Of a DNA stretch of 64,000 nucleotides, positions 30,365-40,666 are shown piece after piece. The first letter of the stretch is position 1, and each line of letters begins with the position of its first letter. Source of the DNA: Pseudomonas sp. ADAK13 (lineage in GTDB: Bacteria; Pseudomonadota; Gammaproteobacteria; Pseudomonadales; Pseudomonadaceae); contig NZ_CP052860.1 of assembly GCF_012935715.1 (NCBI RefSeq), forward strand, positions 1,302,001-1,366,000, given 5' to 3'. The translations under genes and the position numbers were made by a program. Under the pieces are notes generated by a model. That model ran no database searches and was not told the DNA's origin. It saw only the letters and a program-made list of their open reading frames with translations.

Positions 30365-32083
30365 ATGCGCCCACTCGCTCCCCTTGCTCTTGTCCTGTTG
30401 CTCACCGCGTGCGGCGACGGCGAATCGCTGTTGCCGCCCGATGCGCGGCTGCCCGATGGCGGTCGTTACCGTGGCGATGTGGTCAATGGCTTGTTGCAAG
30501 GCCAGGGCCGGGTGGATTACCCCAATGGCAGTTGGTATGCCGGCCAGTTCGATAAAGGCCAGTGGCACGGCCAGGGCGAATGGCATGGCAGCAACGGCGA
30601 GGTCTACAAGGGCCAGTTCCAGCAAGGCCTCTTCGACGGCCAGGGCAGCCTGACCACGTCGGGCAACAGTTACGTCGGCGGGTTCAAGCAAGGCAAGCGC
30701 AACGGCGAAGGCACCCTCAAAGAAGGGCAGATGACCTATCGCGGCGAATTCAAGGACGACCAGTACTCCGGTCTCGGCCGCCTCGAGCTGGCCGACGGCA
30801 GCCAGTACCAGGGCCAGTTCGCCCACGGCAAGCCCAACGGCGAAGGCCAGCGCAACGACGACAGCGGCAACCAGTTCAGCGGCCACTTCGTCGATGGACA
30901 GCTGGAGGGCAATGGCACCTTCAACAGCGCCGATGGCGACATGTACATCGGCCACTTCAAACAGAACCAGCTCAACGGCAAGGGCCGTTATGAAAACGCC
31001 GACGGCGACGTGTGGATCGGCGAATTCAAGGAAGGCGCCCTCAGCGGCAAGGGCGAGCTGATTGGCGTGGACGGCAGCCATTACGTGGGCCAATTCGTCG
31101 ACTGGCGCTTCACCGGCCCCGGTCGCCTGAACCTTACCGACGGCAGCTTCTATATTGGCGGCTTCGACAGCGACAGCTATCAAGGCCGCGGCACCCTGGT
31201 GCTCACCGATGGCACCGTGCAGGCCGGCACCTGGGTCAACGGCATGCGCGTGCGCGATGCCGATGGCAAGTTGTTGCCTGACCCGCTGGAGATCGGCCTG
31301 TTTGCCCAGGGCCGCCTACTGGATGCCGCCCTCGCCGCAGTGCCCGCCTCCAAATCGGGAGTGGAGCTATACACCCTGGTGGTGGCCGGTGACGGCAAAC
31401 AAAGCGTATTTCTGCGTGAAGCCGACTACGTCAGCAACATGCTCGCCACGCGATTCGGGGCCTATGGCCAGATCCGCCTGGTGAACCACCGCGACCACAT
31501 CGCCGACCGCCCCATGGCCACCCGCGAAAGCCTGCGCCGTGCGGTCCAGACCCTCGCCGAACGCAGCGGCCCGCAAGACCTGGTGTTCATCTACCTGACC
31601 AGCCATGGCACCCACGAACACGAACTGGTGCTCGACCAGCCGCGCATGGAACTGGCCGACCTGCCCGCCGATGAGCTGGCCGCAGTAATGGCGCCGCTGA
31701 AAAACCGCGACAAGATCGTGGTGATTTCAGCCTGCTACTCCGGGGGGTTCATCCCGGCCCTCAAGGACGAACACACCCTGATCATGACCGCCTCACGCGC
31801 CGACCGCGTGTCGTTCGGCTGCTCAGAAGAGGCCGATTTCACCTACTTCGGCGACGCCCTCTTCGCCCAGGCCTTCAACCAGACCGATGATTTGCAGCAA
31901 GCCTTCAAGCTGGCGCAAACCCACGTGGCCGAGCGCGAACAGGCGGACAGCTTCGAAGCCTCCGAACCGCAGATCTGGGCCCCCAAAGGCGTGATTGCCC
32001 ATTGGCAATTATTACGCAAACAGCAGGCACGAAAGGCGCTGGAAAGCGTCTCAATGAATAGCAAGGAAGCCAAGAGCAACTAA
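30365..32083 (+). CDS. MORN-repeat lipoprotein with C-terminal C13 (legumain-like) peptidase domain
   Basis: 572-aa predicted lipoprotein (lipobox LLLTACGDG). Residues about 30-300 are a run of MORN repeats of about 23 residues (GxYxGQFxxGxxxGxGxxxxxDG pattern), a scaffold often tied to lipids or the envelope. From about residue 325 follows a caspase-fold C13-type domain with catalytic His in [11 protein letters not shown] and Cys in VISACYSGG. This pairing implies an envelope-anchored cysteine protease that is positioned or regulated by its MORN array; no substrate can be named. Followed 28 bases later by an NAD(P)-binding protein gene. Confidence 0.88.
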   Translation: MRPLAPLALVLLLTACGDGESLLPPDARLPDGGRYRGDVVNGLLQGQGRVDYPNGSWYAGQFDKGQWHGQGEWHGSNGEVYKGQFQQGLFDGQGSLTTSGNSYVGGFKQGKRNGEGTLKEGQMTYRGEFKDDQYSGLGRLELADGSQYQGQFAHGKPNGEGQRNDDSGNQFSGHFVDGQLEGNGTFNSADGDMYIGHFKQNQLNGKGRYENADGDVWIGEFKEGALSGKGELIGVDGSHYVGQFVDWRFTGPGRLNLTDGSFYIGGFDSDSYQGRGTLVLTDGTVQAGTWVNGMRVRDADGKLLPDPLEIGLFAQGRLLDAALAAVPASKSGVELYTLVVAGDGKQSVFLREADYVSNMLATRFGAYGQIRLVNHRDHIADRPMATRESLRRAVQTLAERSGPQDLVFIYLTSHGTHEHELVLDQPRMELADLPADELAAVMAPLKNRDKIVVISACYSGGFIPALKDEHTLIMTASRADRVSFGCSEEADFTYFGDALFAQAFNQTDDLQQAFKLAQTHVAEREQADSFEASEPQIWAPKGVIAHWQLLRKQQARKALESVSMNSKEAKSN

Positions 32084-32111
32084 GCTGAATCTGTACCAAG
32101 GGGGAAACATC

Positions 32112-32753
32112 ATGTACCTGACACCTCAGCATATCTTGCTCGCCGGAGCCTCCGGCCTGACCGGGGAGCACCTGCTGGACCGCCTGCTCAACGAGCCCAC
32201 CGTGACCCGCGTGCTGGCACCCAGCCGCAAGCCACTGGCCGAGCATCCACACCTGGAAAACCCGGTGGGCGACCCGGCCGTATTCCTGCCGCAACTGAGC
32301 GGCCAGGTGGACATCGCCTTCTGCTGCCTGGGCACCACCATCAAGCAGGCCGGCTCTGAAGAAGCCTTCCGCGCGGTCGACCTGGACATGGTCGTGGCCT
32401 TCGCCAAGCGCGCTCGGGAAATGGGCGCGCGACACCTGATAGTGATCAGCGCGATTGGCGCCGACCCGAAATCCTCGATTTTCTACAACCGGGTCAAGGG
32501 TGAGATGGAACAGGCGTTGAAGGCTCAGGACTGGCCGCAGCTGACCATCGTCCGGCCTTCGCTGTTGCTGGGAGAGCGGTTGGAGCCACGTTTGGCCGAG
32601 CAACTGGCCGGGCCCTTGTCACGGTTGATTCCGGGCAAGTATCACGGCATTGAAGTATGCGAACTGGCGCGGGCGATGTGGCGACTCGCGCTGGAAGAGC
32701 AGGATGGGGTGCGGGTTGTGGAGTCGGACGAGCTGCGCAAGCTCGGCAAGTAG
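32112..32753 (+). CDS. NAD(P)-binding Rossmann-fold oxidoreductase
   Basis: 213-aa short protein with an N-terminal [15 protein letters not shown] dinucleotide fold (GxxGxxG) of atypical-SDR type, then [26 protein letters not shown] with the YxxxK-like positions. Related to NmrA/HTATIP2-like proteins. Catalytic activity unknown. AAGGGGGAAA precedes ATG 32112. Could be co-transcribed with the MORN lipoprotein gene. Confidence 0.88.
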   Translation: MYLTPQHILLAGASGLTGEHLLDRLLNEPTVTRVLAPSRKPLAEHPHLENPVGDPAVFLPQLSGQVDIAFCCLGTTIKQAGSEEAFRAVDLDMVVAFAKRAREMGARHLIVISAIGADPKSSIFYNRVKGEMEQALKAQDWPQLTIVRPSLLLGERLEPRLAEQLAGPLSRLIPGKYHGIEVCELARAMWRLALEEQDGVRVVESDELRKLGK

Positions 32754-32771
32754 TTTTGCTGTGAGCCGGCT

Positions 32772-32864
32772 GGCCTCATCGCGGGCAAGCCCGGCTCCCA
32801 CATCAACTGCGCCGACATGGCGAACACAGTCTCATGTGGGAGCTGGCTTGCCTGCGATGAGGCC
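32772..32864. repeat. REPIN (paired inverted REP sequences)
   Basis: Near-perfect inverted pair: left arm 32772-32803 and right arm 32834-32864, sharing the GGCCTCATCGC and TGGGAGC ends with two internal differences. Same family as 1252-1341 and 13081-13161. Lies between convergent genes. Confidence 0.88.
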
Positions 32865-32890
32865 GTCACAGGCGCCGACCCTTTCAGCTC

Positions 32891-33175
32891 CTACAGCCCG
32901 CCCGTCGCGTTAAACCCAACCCCCAACACCGTCAGCACCGACAGCGGCAACAGCAGCGTGTCGAGCAAGGCGCTGGCCGGCAGGTCGACATGGGGATAGC
33001 TCGGCGCTTCGGCCCCAAAGCGGTCCATCGCACAGCACCCGCCCTGAATCGCGTACAGATCCAGGCGCGTCCCGGCATACACCACCGGGGCGCCGGGCTG
33101 CGCGGCGTCCAGCGTGCGCGCCGTGGCACAGCCGGTCAGTTGCAGCGCCAGCCACACCATCAAGAGTTTATTCAT
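32891..33175 (-). CDS. YceK/YidQ-family lipoprotein (DUF1375)
   Basis: 94-aa lipoprotein with signal [16 protein letters not shown] (lipobox LTGC) and the YceK-type core: [14 protein letters not shown], then [21 protein letters not shown], a hydrophobic C-terminal segment. Function unknown; Pseudomonas genomes commonly carry it near ubiX. ATG 33175 overlaps the ubiX 3' end by 8 bases, implying co-translation. Confidence 0.88.
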   Translation of the reverse strand: MNKLLMVWLALQLTGCATARTLDAAQPGAPVVYAGTRLDLYAIQGGCCAMDRFGAEAPSYPHVDLPASALLDTLLLPLSVLTVLGVGFNATGGL

Positions 33176-33797
33176 CACTGCTCAAATGGTGTTCGCCCCA
33201 GCGCGGCAGCATGTCTTGAGGGATATTCAGCAGGTTGAGAATCCGCGCCACCACAAAGTCCACCAGGTCATCGATGGTTTGCGGCTGGTGATAAAAGCCC
33301 GGCGACGCCGGCAGGATGGTCACGCCCATGTTCGACAGCTTGAGCATGTGCTCCAGGTGAATACTCGAATACGGCGCCTCGCGCGGCACCAGGATCAACT
33401 GGCGACGCTCCTTCAAGGTCACGTCCGCCGCACGCTCGATCAGGTTATTACAGGCGCCCGTGGCAATCGCCGACAGGGTGCCGGTGGAACACGGCACCAC
33501 CACCATCGCGGCCGGTGCACCGGAGCCCGAAGCCACCGGCGACATCCAGTCTTCCTTGCCATAGACCTTGATCTGGCCCGCCGCCGCACCGGTGTACTCG
33601 GTGAGGAAGGCCTGCATCATCTGCACCTTGGGCGGCAACGCGACATCGGTCTCGGTGGCCAGCACCAGTTGCGCGGCCTTGGAGATCAGGAAGTGCACCT
33701 CGCGGTCCTCGCGCACCAGGCAGTCCAGCAGGCGCAAGCCATAGGGCGCGCCGGACGCACCGGTCATCGCCAGGGTGACGCGTTCCGGGCCGCTCAT
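33168..33797 (-). CDS. ubiX: Flavin prenyltransferase UbiX
   Basis: Makes prenylated FMN for the UbiD decarboxylase of ubiquinone synthesis. 209 aa. Family motifs: [47 protein letters not shown], and [16 protein letters not shown]. The frame is open much further upstream, but ATG 33797 gives the right N-terminus and overlaps the mpl stop as ATGA. Confidence 0.96.
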   Translation of the reverse strand: MSGPERVTLAMTGASGAPYGLRLLDCLVREDREVHFLISKAAQLVLATETDVALPPKVQMMQAFLTEYTGAAAGQIKVYGKEDWMSPVASGSGAPAAMVVVPCSTGTLSAIATGACNNLIERAADVTLKERRQLILVPREAPYSSIHLEHMLKLSNMGVTILPASPGFYHQPQTIDDLVDFVVARILNLLNIPQDMLPRWGEHHLSSDE

Positions 33798-35143
33798 TTC
33801 AGCGCCTCGGCGAGTTTGCCGTGCAGGCCGCCGAAGCCGCCGTTGCTCATGATCACCACGTGGGTGCCGGGCTTGGCCTGGTGTTTCACGTGCTCGATGA
33901 TGCCTTCCAGCGAGTCGCAGCAAATCGACGGCACGGTGCACAGCGCAGCGATGGCGGGCAGGTCCCAGCCGAGGTTGGCCGGTGCATACCAGACCACCTG
34001 GTCGGCATCGTTGACGCTTTCCGGCAAACCGTCACGGTGGGCGCCCAGCTTCATGGAGTTGGAGCGCGGTTCGATAATCGCGATCACCTGGGCATCACCC
34101 ACGCGCTTGCGCAAGCCATCCAGGGTGGTGGCGATGGCCGTCGGGTGGTGGGCAAAGTCGTCGTAGATGGTAATCCCGTTCACGTCGGCGACTTTTTCCA
34201 TACGGCGCTTGACGCTCTTGAACGCGCTCAATGCCGCGATGCCCATGGACGGCACCACGCCGACATGCCGTGCGGCCGCCAGGGTGACCAGGGCGTTGGC
34301 GACGTTGTGCTGGCCAGTCATGTCCCACTCGACGACGCCTTGGGCGACACCTTCGAACAGGACTTCAAATTTGGAGCCGTCTTCGCTCAGCAGTTTGACC
34401 TGCCATTGCCCGCCCGCGCCGGTGGTTTGCACCGGGGTCCAGCAGCCCATCTCGATGACTCGCTGCAAGGCCGGCTCGGTAGTCGGGTGAATCACCAGGC
34501 CTTCGCTCGGAATCGTGCGCACCAAGTGGTGGAACTGCCGCTCGATGGCCGGCAGATCGGGGAAGATGTCCGCGTGATCGAACTCCAGATTGTTCAGGAT
34601 CGCTGTGCGCGGGCGGTAGTGGACGAACTTGGAGCGCTTGTCGAAAAACGCGCTGTCGTATTCATCGGCTTCGATGACAAAAAATGGTGTATCGCCGAGG
34701 CGCGCCGACACCGAGAAGTTCTGCGGCACACCACCGATCAGGAAACCAGGGCTCATGCCCGCATGCTCCAGCACCCAGGCCAGCATGCTGCTGGTGGTGG
34801 TCTTGCCGTGGGTACCGGCAACGGCGAGCACCCAGCGGCCTTGCAGCACATGGTCGGCCAGCCATTGCGGGCCAGACACGTACGGCAAACCTTTATTCAG
34901 TACATATTCGACCGCCGGGTTGCCGCGCACCATGGCATTGCCGATCACCACCAAGTCCGGGACCGGGTCGAATTGTGCCGGGTCGTAACCTTGGGTCAGC
35001 TCAATGCCCTGGGCCTGCAGTTGCGTGCTCATGGGCGGGTAAACGTTGGCATCGGAGCCAGTAACATGATGGCCCAGCTCTTTGGCCAACACCGCCATTG
35101 AGCCCATGAACGTGCCGCAAATACCGAGAATATGAATGTGCAT
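33794..35143 (-). CDS. mpl: UDP-MurNAc:L-Ala-gamma-D-Glu-meso-DAP ligase
   Basis: Recycles murein tripeptide onto UDP-MurNAc. 449-aa Mur-ligase: N-terminal [17 protein letters not shown], the P-loop [24 protein letters not shown] and [14 protein letters not shown] 35143 matches homologue starts. Coupled to ubiX by ATGA. Together with ldcA this gives the window two steps of murein peptide recycling. Confidence 0.96.
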   Translation of the reverse strand: MHIHILGICGTFMGSMAVLAKELGHHVTGSDANVYPPMSTQLQAQGIELTQGYDPAQFDPVPDLVVIGNAMVRGNPAVEYVLNKGLPYVSGPQWLADHVLQGRWVLAVAGTHGKTTTSSMLAWVLEHAGMSPGFLIGGVPQNFSVSARLGDTPFFVIEADEYDSAFFDKRSKFVHYRPRTAILNNLEFDHADIFPDLPAIERQFHHLVRTIPSEGLVIHPTTEPALQRVIEMGCWTPVQTTGAGGQWQVKLLSEDGSKFEVLFEGVAQGVVEWDMTGQHNVANALVTLAAARHVGVVPSMGIAALSAFKSVKRRMEKVADVNGITIYDDFAHHPTAIATTLDGLRKRVGDAQVIAIIEPRSNSMKLGAHRDGLPESVNDADQVVWYAPANLGWDLPAIAALCTVPSICCDSLEGIIEHVKHQAKPGTHVVIMSNGGFGGLHGKLAEALK

Positions 35144-35204
35144 AGTCGACCTCGTAAAACATCGAGGCAGGTTAGCGTAGGGAGGAACAAATCGCACCCT
35201 TTAG

Positions 35205-37109
35205 CTAACGGGCAATCCCGTGTTTGCGCAGCTTTCTATACAGGGTGTTACGGCTGACACCCAATTGTTCGGCCGTGTGGCTCATATGCCAGCGCTGTTG
35301 CTCCAAGGCATTGAGCAGCGCCAGGCGCTCTGCGTCGTCCAGAGGCGATTCCGAAAGTTCGTTCGCCCTTACGGGCTGCGGGCGCGCCTGGCGAATCACT
35401 GCCGGCAAGTCTTCAAGCCCGATACGTCCGTCGTCACACAACGCCGCCAACGTGCGCAATACCGTGCGCAACTGCCGCACATTGCCCGGCCAGGCAAATG
35501 CCAACAGTGCCTGACGCGCGGGACTGTCCAGCAAGACCGACTGATCGCCCGCCTCCTCCGCCAGCAGAAAATCCAGTAACTGCGACTTGTCGCTACGCTC
35601 ACGCAGCGGTGGCAGGGCGATTTCCAGACCGTTCAGCCGGTAGTACAGGTCCTCGCGAAAGCTGCCGTCCTGTACCCGTTCCAGCAAATTACGGTGGGTG
35701 GCGCTGATGATTCTGACGTTCACCGCCTGTGGCTCGCCGCCGATAGGCACTACCAGCCGGTCTTCCAATACCCTTAACAGCCGGGTTTGCAACGCCAAGG
35801 GCATATCGCCGATTTCATCCAGGAATAACGTGCCGCCGTCCGCCTGCTGCAGCTTGCCGCGCATGCCCTCCTTACGGGCGCCGGTGAAGCTGCCGCCGCG
35901 GTAGCCGAAGAGCTCGCTCTCGATCAAGCTTTCGGGGATCGCCGCACAGTTCAGCGCAATAAACGCTTTGTCGGCCCTGAGGCTGGCATGGTGCACCGCC
36001 TTGGCAAACGCCTCCTTGCCGGAGCCGGTTTCGCCATTGACCAGCAACGGCACGTCGCGCTCAAACACCCGCAACGCCTTGCGAAAATCGTTTTGCAGTG
36101 CTGCGTCCCCCAGGCAAATGCCCGGCAGCCGCGCCCGCTCGGGGATGGGCTGAGGAACCGGCACCGGCACACTGCGTGGCTGGCCGCGCAACACCGCGAA
36201 CAACCCACGACCATCGCGAGTACGCAGAGGCCAACTGGCGCTGGCATTCGCGCTGGCACGCCCGAGCAACTCATCCAGCGAACAATCGAAAAACGCCTCC
36301 ACCGGCTGCCCCAACAGCCCGCCACGAATTTGCCCGAGCAAGTTCAATGCACTCTGGTTCACCGCACAGATGCGCCCTTCACCGTCGAATGCCAGCAGCC
36401 CTTCGCTGAACAGGCCCACGGATTCGGCCTGCAAATGAAAGCGCAGTAACCAGTGGTTCTCGAAATGCCGCAGGAAGTAACAGCTCTCGATCATCTTCGC
36501 CGACAGATTGACCAGCGCCATGGTGTGGAACTGGCTCTGGCGCGACACGGCTTCCCGGGCCGAGGACACATCCAGCACCGCCAGCAGTTCGCCATGGGGG
36601 TCGAACACCGGGCTGGCCGAGCAGGTCAGGCCGGTGTGCCGGCCACGGAAGTGCTCATCGCGATGAATCGTCAGGGACTGGCGCTCCACCAGGCAAGTGC
36701 CGATGCCGTTGGTGCCTTCGCAGGCCTCGCTCCAGTCGGCGCCCAGCCACAGCCCGGCGCGCTCGAAAATCTTGCGCTCACTGGGCGCGGTGACGCAGTT
36801 GAGGATCACCCCGCGGGCGTCGGTGAGCAGCACCGCATGGCCGGCACCGGAGAGTTGTTGATGCAGGCTGTTCATTTCGCTGCCGGCGATGGTCAGCACT
36901 TGTTGCAGGCGCTCGCGGCTTTCCAGCAGGCGGCCATGTTCGAGCACCGTGGGGGCGATAGTCAGCGCGGGGTCGAGGTGATAGTCCTCCAGGCAACGCA
37001 GCCAGGAGCGGGCGATGGACGGATCGCTGCCGGGTCCGTGCAACGGATCCTGGCCACGGGTAACGGTCAGGACTTGCTGGGCATGGCGACTGAAATGATC
37101 GTTTTGCAT
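35205..37109 (-). CDS. eatR: Sigma-54-dependent enhancer-binding regulator of ethanolamine catabolism (EatR-like, AcoR family)
   Basis: 634 aa: GAF-type sensor (about residues 90-200), PAS region (about 215-290), AAA+ domain with Walker A GETGSGKEAF and Walker B GTLFLDEIGD, and a C-terminal Fis-type HTH (AEQLGVSRNTLYRKLRKHG). The sigma-54 contact loop reads GSFTGA rather than GAFTGA, a variant usual in the AcoR subfamily. ATG 37109 (MQNDHFSRHAQ) was chosen from homologue N-termini. The orthologous locus in P. aeruginosa (PA4021, EatR) activates ethanolamine use with RpoN. Divergent from the aldehyde dehydrogenase gene, whose upstream region has a good -24/-12 box. Confidence 0.88.
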   Translation of the reverse strand: MQNDHFSRHAQQVLTVTRGQDPLHGPGSDPSIARSWLRCLEDYHLDPALTIAPTVLEHGRLLESRERLQQVLTIAGSEMNSLHQQLSGAGHAVLLTDARGVILNCVTAPSERKIFERAGLWLGADWSEACEGTNGIGTCLVERQSLTIHRDEHFRGRHTGLTCSASPVFDPHGELLAVLDVSSAREAVSRQSQFHTMALVNLSAKMIESCYFLRHFENHWLLRFHLQAESVGLFSEGLLAFDGEGRICAVNQSALNLLGQIRGGLLGQPVEAFFDCSLDELLGRASANASASWPLRTRDGRGLFAVLRGQPRSVPVPVPQPIPERARLPGICLGDAALQNDFRKALRVFERDVPLLVNGETGSGKEAFAKAVHHASLRADKAFIALNCAAIPESLIESELFGYRGGSFTGARKEGMRGKLQQADGGTLFLDEIGDMPLALQTRLLRVLEDRLVVPIGGEPQAVNVRIISATHRNLLERVQDGSFREDLYYRLNGLEIALPPLRERSDKSQLLDFLLAEEAGDQSVLLDSPARQALLAFAWPGNVRQLRTVLRTLAALCDDGRIGLEDLPAVIRQARPQPVRANELSESPLDDAERLALLNALEQQRWHMSHTAEQLGVSRNTLYRKLRKHGIAR

Positions 37110-37219
37110 GTTCTTATTATTCTCCCTGCGTGAACTACAAACCGCGCGCGAGTGCCCAGCATCCTCCAGCCTCCCGACCATTGCAATCCCGGGCAGACCC
37201 ACCGGTCACAGGCTGTACC

Positions 37220-37234
37220 GTTTGTGGCACAAAC
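37220..37234. promoter_or_regulatory. Candidate upstream activator site (palindrome)
   Basis: Perfect inverted repeat GTTTGTG-G-CACAAAC located about 84 bp upstream of the -24/-12 box, a normal distance for an enhancer-binding protein. Proposed as an EatR-type site; no experimental motif is assumed. Confidence 0.5.
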
Positions 37235-37317
37235 TGTCACTCGGGCTGTATCAGTCGTGCCACAGCAACGGCTTGCAACAAACCCCAAGTCCTTGATTTA
37301 CGGGCACTGCAAGGCAC

Positions 37318-37333
37318 TGGCCCGACCTTTGCT
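37318..37333 (+). promoter_or_regulatory. Sigma-54 (-24/-12) promoter of the ethanolamine operon
   Basis: TGGCCC-GACCT-TTGCT matches the TGGCAC-N5-TTGCW consensus with a single A-to-C change and correct GG/GC spacing. It lies 65 bases upstream of the aldehyde dehydrogenase ATG and opposite a divergent sigma-54 activator gene, which makes it convincing. Confidence 0.75.
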
Positions 37334-37397
37334 CTACGCTTTAACAAGCACAACCGTGCGTCCTCCAATAAACACAAAAAGCCAGGAGATACCCACC

Positions 37398-38918
37398 ATG
37401 CGTTACGCACACCCCGGTACTGAAGGCGCTATCGTTTCGTTCAAGGCCAAGTACGGCAACTACATCGGCGGTGAGTTTGTCGCGCCGGTCGATGGCAACT
37501 ATTTCACCAACACCTCGCCGGTCAACGGCAAGGCCATCGCCGAATTCCCGCGTTCCACTGCCAAGGATATCGACAAGGCCCTGGACGCCGCCCACGCCGC
37601 CGCTGACGCCTGGGGCAAGACCTCGGCCCAGGACCGCTCGCTGGTGCTGCTGAAAATCGCCGACCGCATCGAACAGAACCTCGAACTGCTGGCCATCACC
37701 GAAACCTGGGACAACGGCAAGGCCGTGCGCGAAACCCTGAACGCCGACATCCCGCTGGCCGCTGACCACTTCCGCTACTTCGCCGGCTGCATTCGCGCCC
37801 AGGAAGGCAGCAGCGCGGAAATCAACGAACACACCGCCGCTTACCACTTCCACGAACCACTGGGTGTGGTCGGCCAGATCATCCCGTGGAACTTCCCGCT
37901 GCTGATGGCCGCCTGGAAACTCGCGCCCGCCCTGGCCGCCGGTAACTGCGTGGTGCTCAAGCCCGCCGAGCAAACCCCGCTGGGCATCAACGTGCTGATG
38001 GAACTGATCGGCGACCTGCTGCCGCCGGGCGTGCTGAACGTGGTGCACGGCTTCGGCAAAGAAGCCGGCGAAGCCCTGGCCACCAGCAAGCGCATCGCCA
38101 AGATCGCTTTCACCGGCTCCACGCCAGTGGGCTCGCACATCATGCATGCGGCCGCCGAGAACATCATTCCGTCCACCGTTGAGTTGGGCGGCAAATCGCC
38201 GAACATCTTCTTCGCCGACATCATGAAAGCCGAGCCGCAATTCATCGAGAAGGCCGCCGAAGGCCTGGTGCTGGCGTTCTTCAACCAGGGCGAAGTGTGC
38301 ACCTGCCCGTCCCGCGCGCTGGTGGAAGAGTCGATCTACGACGACTTCATGAAAGTCGTCATGAAGAAAGTCGAGTCGATCAAACGCGGCGACCCACTGG
38401 ACACCGACACCATGGTTGGCGCCCAGGCGTCCGAGCAGCAATTCGACAAGATCCTGTCCTACCTCGAAATCGCCAAAGGCGAAGGCGCCGAACTGCTGAC
38501 CGGCGGCAAGGTCGAGAAACTGACGGGTGACCTGTCCACCGGCTATTACATCCAGCCGACCCTGCTCAAGGGCACCAACAAGATGCGGGTGTTCCAGGAA
38601 GAAATCTTTGGCCCGGTGGTGAGCATCACCACCTTCAAGGATGAAGCCGAAGCCCTGGCGATCGCCAACGACACCGAGTTCGGCCTGGGTGCCGGCCTGT
38701 GGACCCGCGACATCAACCGCGCGTATCGCATGGGCCGGGCGATCAAGGCCGGGCGCGTGTGGACCAACTGCTATCACCTGTACCCGGCGCACGCCGCGTT
38801 CGGCGGTTACAAGAAGTCCGGCGTGGGCCGTGAAACCCACAAGATGATGCTCGATCACTACCAGCAGACCAAAAACCTGCTGGTGAGCTACGACATCAAT
38901 CCGCTGGGCTTCTTCTAA
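37398..38918 (+). CDS. exaC: NAD-dependent (acet)aldehyde dehydrogenase, ExaC-like
   Basis: 506 aa. Oxidises acetaldehyde released by ethanolamine ammonia-lyase to acetate. Motifs: [17 protein letters not shown], the catalytic Glu in [11 protein letters not shown], catalytic Cys in [13 protein letters not shown], and [12 protein letters not shown] near the C-terminus. ATG 37398 has CCAGGAGA upstream; the frame is open to 37152. First gene of the plus-strand ethanolamine unit. The symbol follows the best-known Pseudomonas relative; orthology to exaC itself is not proven. Confidence 0.92.
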   Translation: MRYAHPGTEGAIVSFKAKYGNYIGGEFVAPVDGNYFTNTSPVNGKAIAEFPRSTAKDIDKALDAAHAAADAWGKTSAQDRSLVLLKIADRIEQNLELLAITETWDNGKAVRETLNADIPLAADHFRYFAGCIRAQEGSSAEINEHTAAYHFHEPLGVVGQIIPWNFPLLMAAWKLAPALAAGNCVVLKPAEQTPLGINVLMELIGDLLPPGVLNVVHGFGKEAGEALATSKRIAKIAFTGSTPVGSHIMHAAAENIIPSTVELGGKSPNIFFADIMKAEPQFIEKAAEGLVLAFFNQGEVCTCPSRALVEESIYDDFMKVVMKKVESIKRGDPLDTDTMVGAQASEQQFDKILSYLEIAKGEGAELLTGGKVEKLTGDLSTGYYIQPTLLKGTNKMRVFQEEIFGPVVSITTFKDEAEALAIANDTEFGLGAGLWTRDINRAYRMGRAIKAGRVWTNCYHLYPAHAAFGGYKKSGVGRETHKMMLDHYQQTKNLLVSYDINPLGFF

Positions 38919-38925
38919 CTGACAA

Positions 38926-39080
38926 CCCGCTCCCACATTTGAACTGCAATAAAAATGTGGGAGCGGGCTTGCTGTGGTGAGCGGGCTTGCCCCGCACGGG
39001 GCTGCGAAGCAGCCCCGTCAATCGGTGGTGAACCCGACGGGGGACAGGCCCCCTCATCACAGCAAGCCCCCTCCCACACT
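38926..39080. repeat. Composite REP-type inverted-repeat block
   Basis: Three nested hairpin units. One is a perfect 15-bp pair CCCGCTCCCACATTT (38926-38940) with its complement at 38953-38967. The second is a perfect ACGGGGCTGC hairpin with GAA loop (38996-39018). The third is an imperfect outer pair CTTGCTGTGGTGAG (from 38968) with CTCATCACAGCAAG (ending 39065). It separates the dehydrogenase and permease genes and may lower downstream transcript or end processing. Confidence 0.85.
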
Positions 39081-39153
39081 TGATCTTCACGAAACCTTGC
39101 GACTCATCCGGCTTAAGTAAGCCGGGAAAAAACAATAAGAAAGGGATTCCATT

Positions 39154-40602
39154 ATGCCTAGCGAACCGAATGGCGCTCCGGCGTCCGGGTCTTCTGTCGA
39201 CTTCGAAAAGGTCGGCACCGAATACTTCCAACAACGGGAACTGAAAAAAGGCGCTGCCGGTTGGGTGCTATTAGTTGGTCTCGGGGTTGCCTACGTGATC
39301 TCCGGCGACTACGCCGGCTGGAACTTCGGCCTGGCCCAGGGTGGCTGGGGCGGCATGTTCCTCGCCACACTGCTGATGGCCACCATGTATCTGTGCATGT
39401 GTTTCTCTCTGGCCGAGCTCTCTTCCATGATTCCTACCGCCGGCGGCGGCTACGGCTTCGCCCGCAGCGCATTCGGCCCTTGGGGCGGGTTCCTCACCGG
39501 CACCGCAATCCTGATCGAATATGCGATCGCCCCCGCCGCCATTGCGGTGTTTATCGGCGCCTATTGCGAGTCGCTGTTCGGCATTGGCGGCTGGATGATC
39601 TACCTGGCGTTCTACATCATCTTTATCGGCATCCACATTTTCGGCGTGGGTGAAGCGTTGAAGCTGATGTTTGTGATTACTGCCGTCGCCGCGATTGCCC
39701 TGGGTGTATTCCTGGTGGCGATGGTGCCGCACTTCAGTGTCGCCAACCTGCTGGACATTCCGGTGACCGAGGCCAAGGGCGCCAGCACCTTCCTACCGTT
39801 TGGTTATGTGGGTGTGTGGGCGGCGATTCCCTATGCGATCTGGTTCTTCCTCGCCGTCGAGGGCGTGCCGCTGGCCGCCGAAGAAACCAAAAACCCCAAG
39901 CGTGACCTGCCTCGCGGCCTGATCGGCGCCATTGTGGTGCTGACCAGCTTTGCCCTGCTGATTTTGGTGATCGCACCCGGCGGTGCCGGTGCCTACGCGC
40001 TGATGGCGTCGGGCAATCCGCTGGTGGAAGCCTTGTCCAAGGCCTACGGCGGCTCCACGTGGATGGGCCACTTCGTCAACCTGGTGGGCCTCGCCGGGCT
40101 GATCGCGAGCTTCTTCTCGATCATCTACGCCTACTCCCGGCAGATCTTCGCCCTGTCCCGCGCCGGCTACCTGCCGCGCAAGCTGTCACAGACCAACAAA
40201 AGCAAGGCGCCAGTCCTGGCACTGGTCATCCCCGGCATCATCGGCTTTGGCCTGTCGCTGACCGGCCAGGGTGATTTGCTGATCCTGGTGGCCGTGTTCG
40301 GCGCCACCATTTCCTACGTGCTGATGATGGCCGCGCACATCACCTTGCGCATCCGCCGCCCCAAAATGGATCGCCCGTACCGCACACCGGGCGGCATCTT
40401 CACCTCGGGCGTCGCACTGGTACTGGCCTGCATCGCTGTTGTGGCGGGCTTCCTGGTGGATCCGCGCGTGGTGATTGGCGCCGCGATCATCTATGGAGTA
40501 TTAATTGCTTACTTTGCTTTCTACAGTCGGCATCACTTGGTAGCAGGCACGCCGGAAGAAGAGTTCGCGGCGATCCAGGCCGCAGAGGCCGCCTTGCACT
40601 AA
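39154..40602 (+). CDS. eat: Ethanolamine permease
   Basis: 482-aa amino acid-polyamine-organocation transporter with about twelve membrane segments, of the Eat ethanolamine:H+ importer type. Recognisable stretches: GYVISGDYAGWNFGLAQGG region (GDYAGWNFGLAQGGWG), IPTAGGGYGFARSAFGPWGG, and VEGVPLAAEETKNPKRDLPRG. AAAGGGA precedes ATG 39154. Lies between the aldehyde dehydrogenase and eutB, so import, deamination and aldehyde oxidation are encoded together. Confidence 0.93.
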   Translation: MPSEPNGAPASGSSVDFEKVGTEYFQQRELKKGAAGWVLLVGLGVAYVISGDYAGWNFGLAQGGWGGMFLATLLMATMYLCMCFSLAELSSMIPTAGGGYGFARSAFGPWGGFLTGTAILIEYAIAPAAIAVFIGAYCESLFGIGGWMIYLAFYIIFIGIHIFGVGEALKLMFVITAVAAIALGVFLVAMVPHFSVANLLDIPVTEAKGASTFLPFGYVGVWAAIPYAIWFFLAVEGVPLAAEETKNPKRDLPRGLIGAIVVLTSFALLILVIAPGGAGAYALMASGNPLVEALSKAYGGSTWMGHFVNLVGLAGLIASFFSIIYAYSRQIFALSRAGYLPRKLSQTNKSKAPVLALVIPGIIGFGLSLTGQGDLLILVAVFGATISYVLMMAAHITLRIRRPKMDRPYRTPGGIFTSGVALVLACIAVVAGFLVDPRVVIGAAIIYGVLIAYFAFYSRHHLVAGTPEEEFAAIQAAEAALH

Positions 40603-40666
40603 ACGCCGTAAACCTCGGTGCGGGCGCTTTACTCACATTCTGCCCGCGCCGACAAGGAGACTCTGT

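Noticed and set aside
37341..38936. 531-codon minus-strand frame opposite the aldehyde dehydrogenase
   Set aside because: Same kind of shadow; it also runs through the promoter and the start of a well-supported gene.
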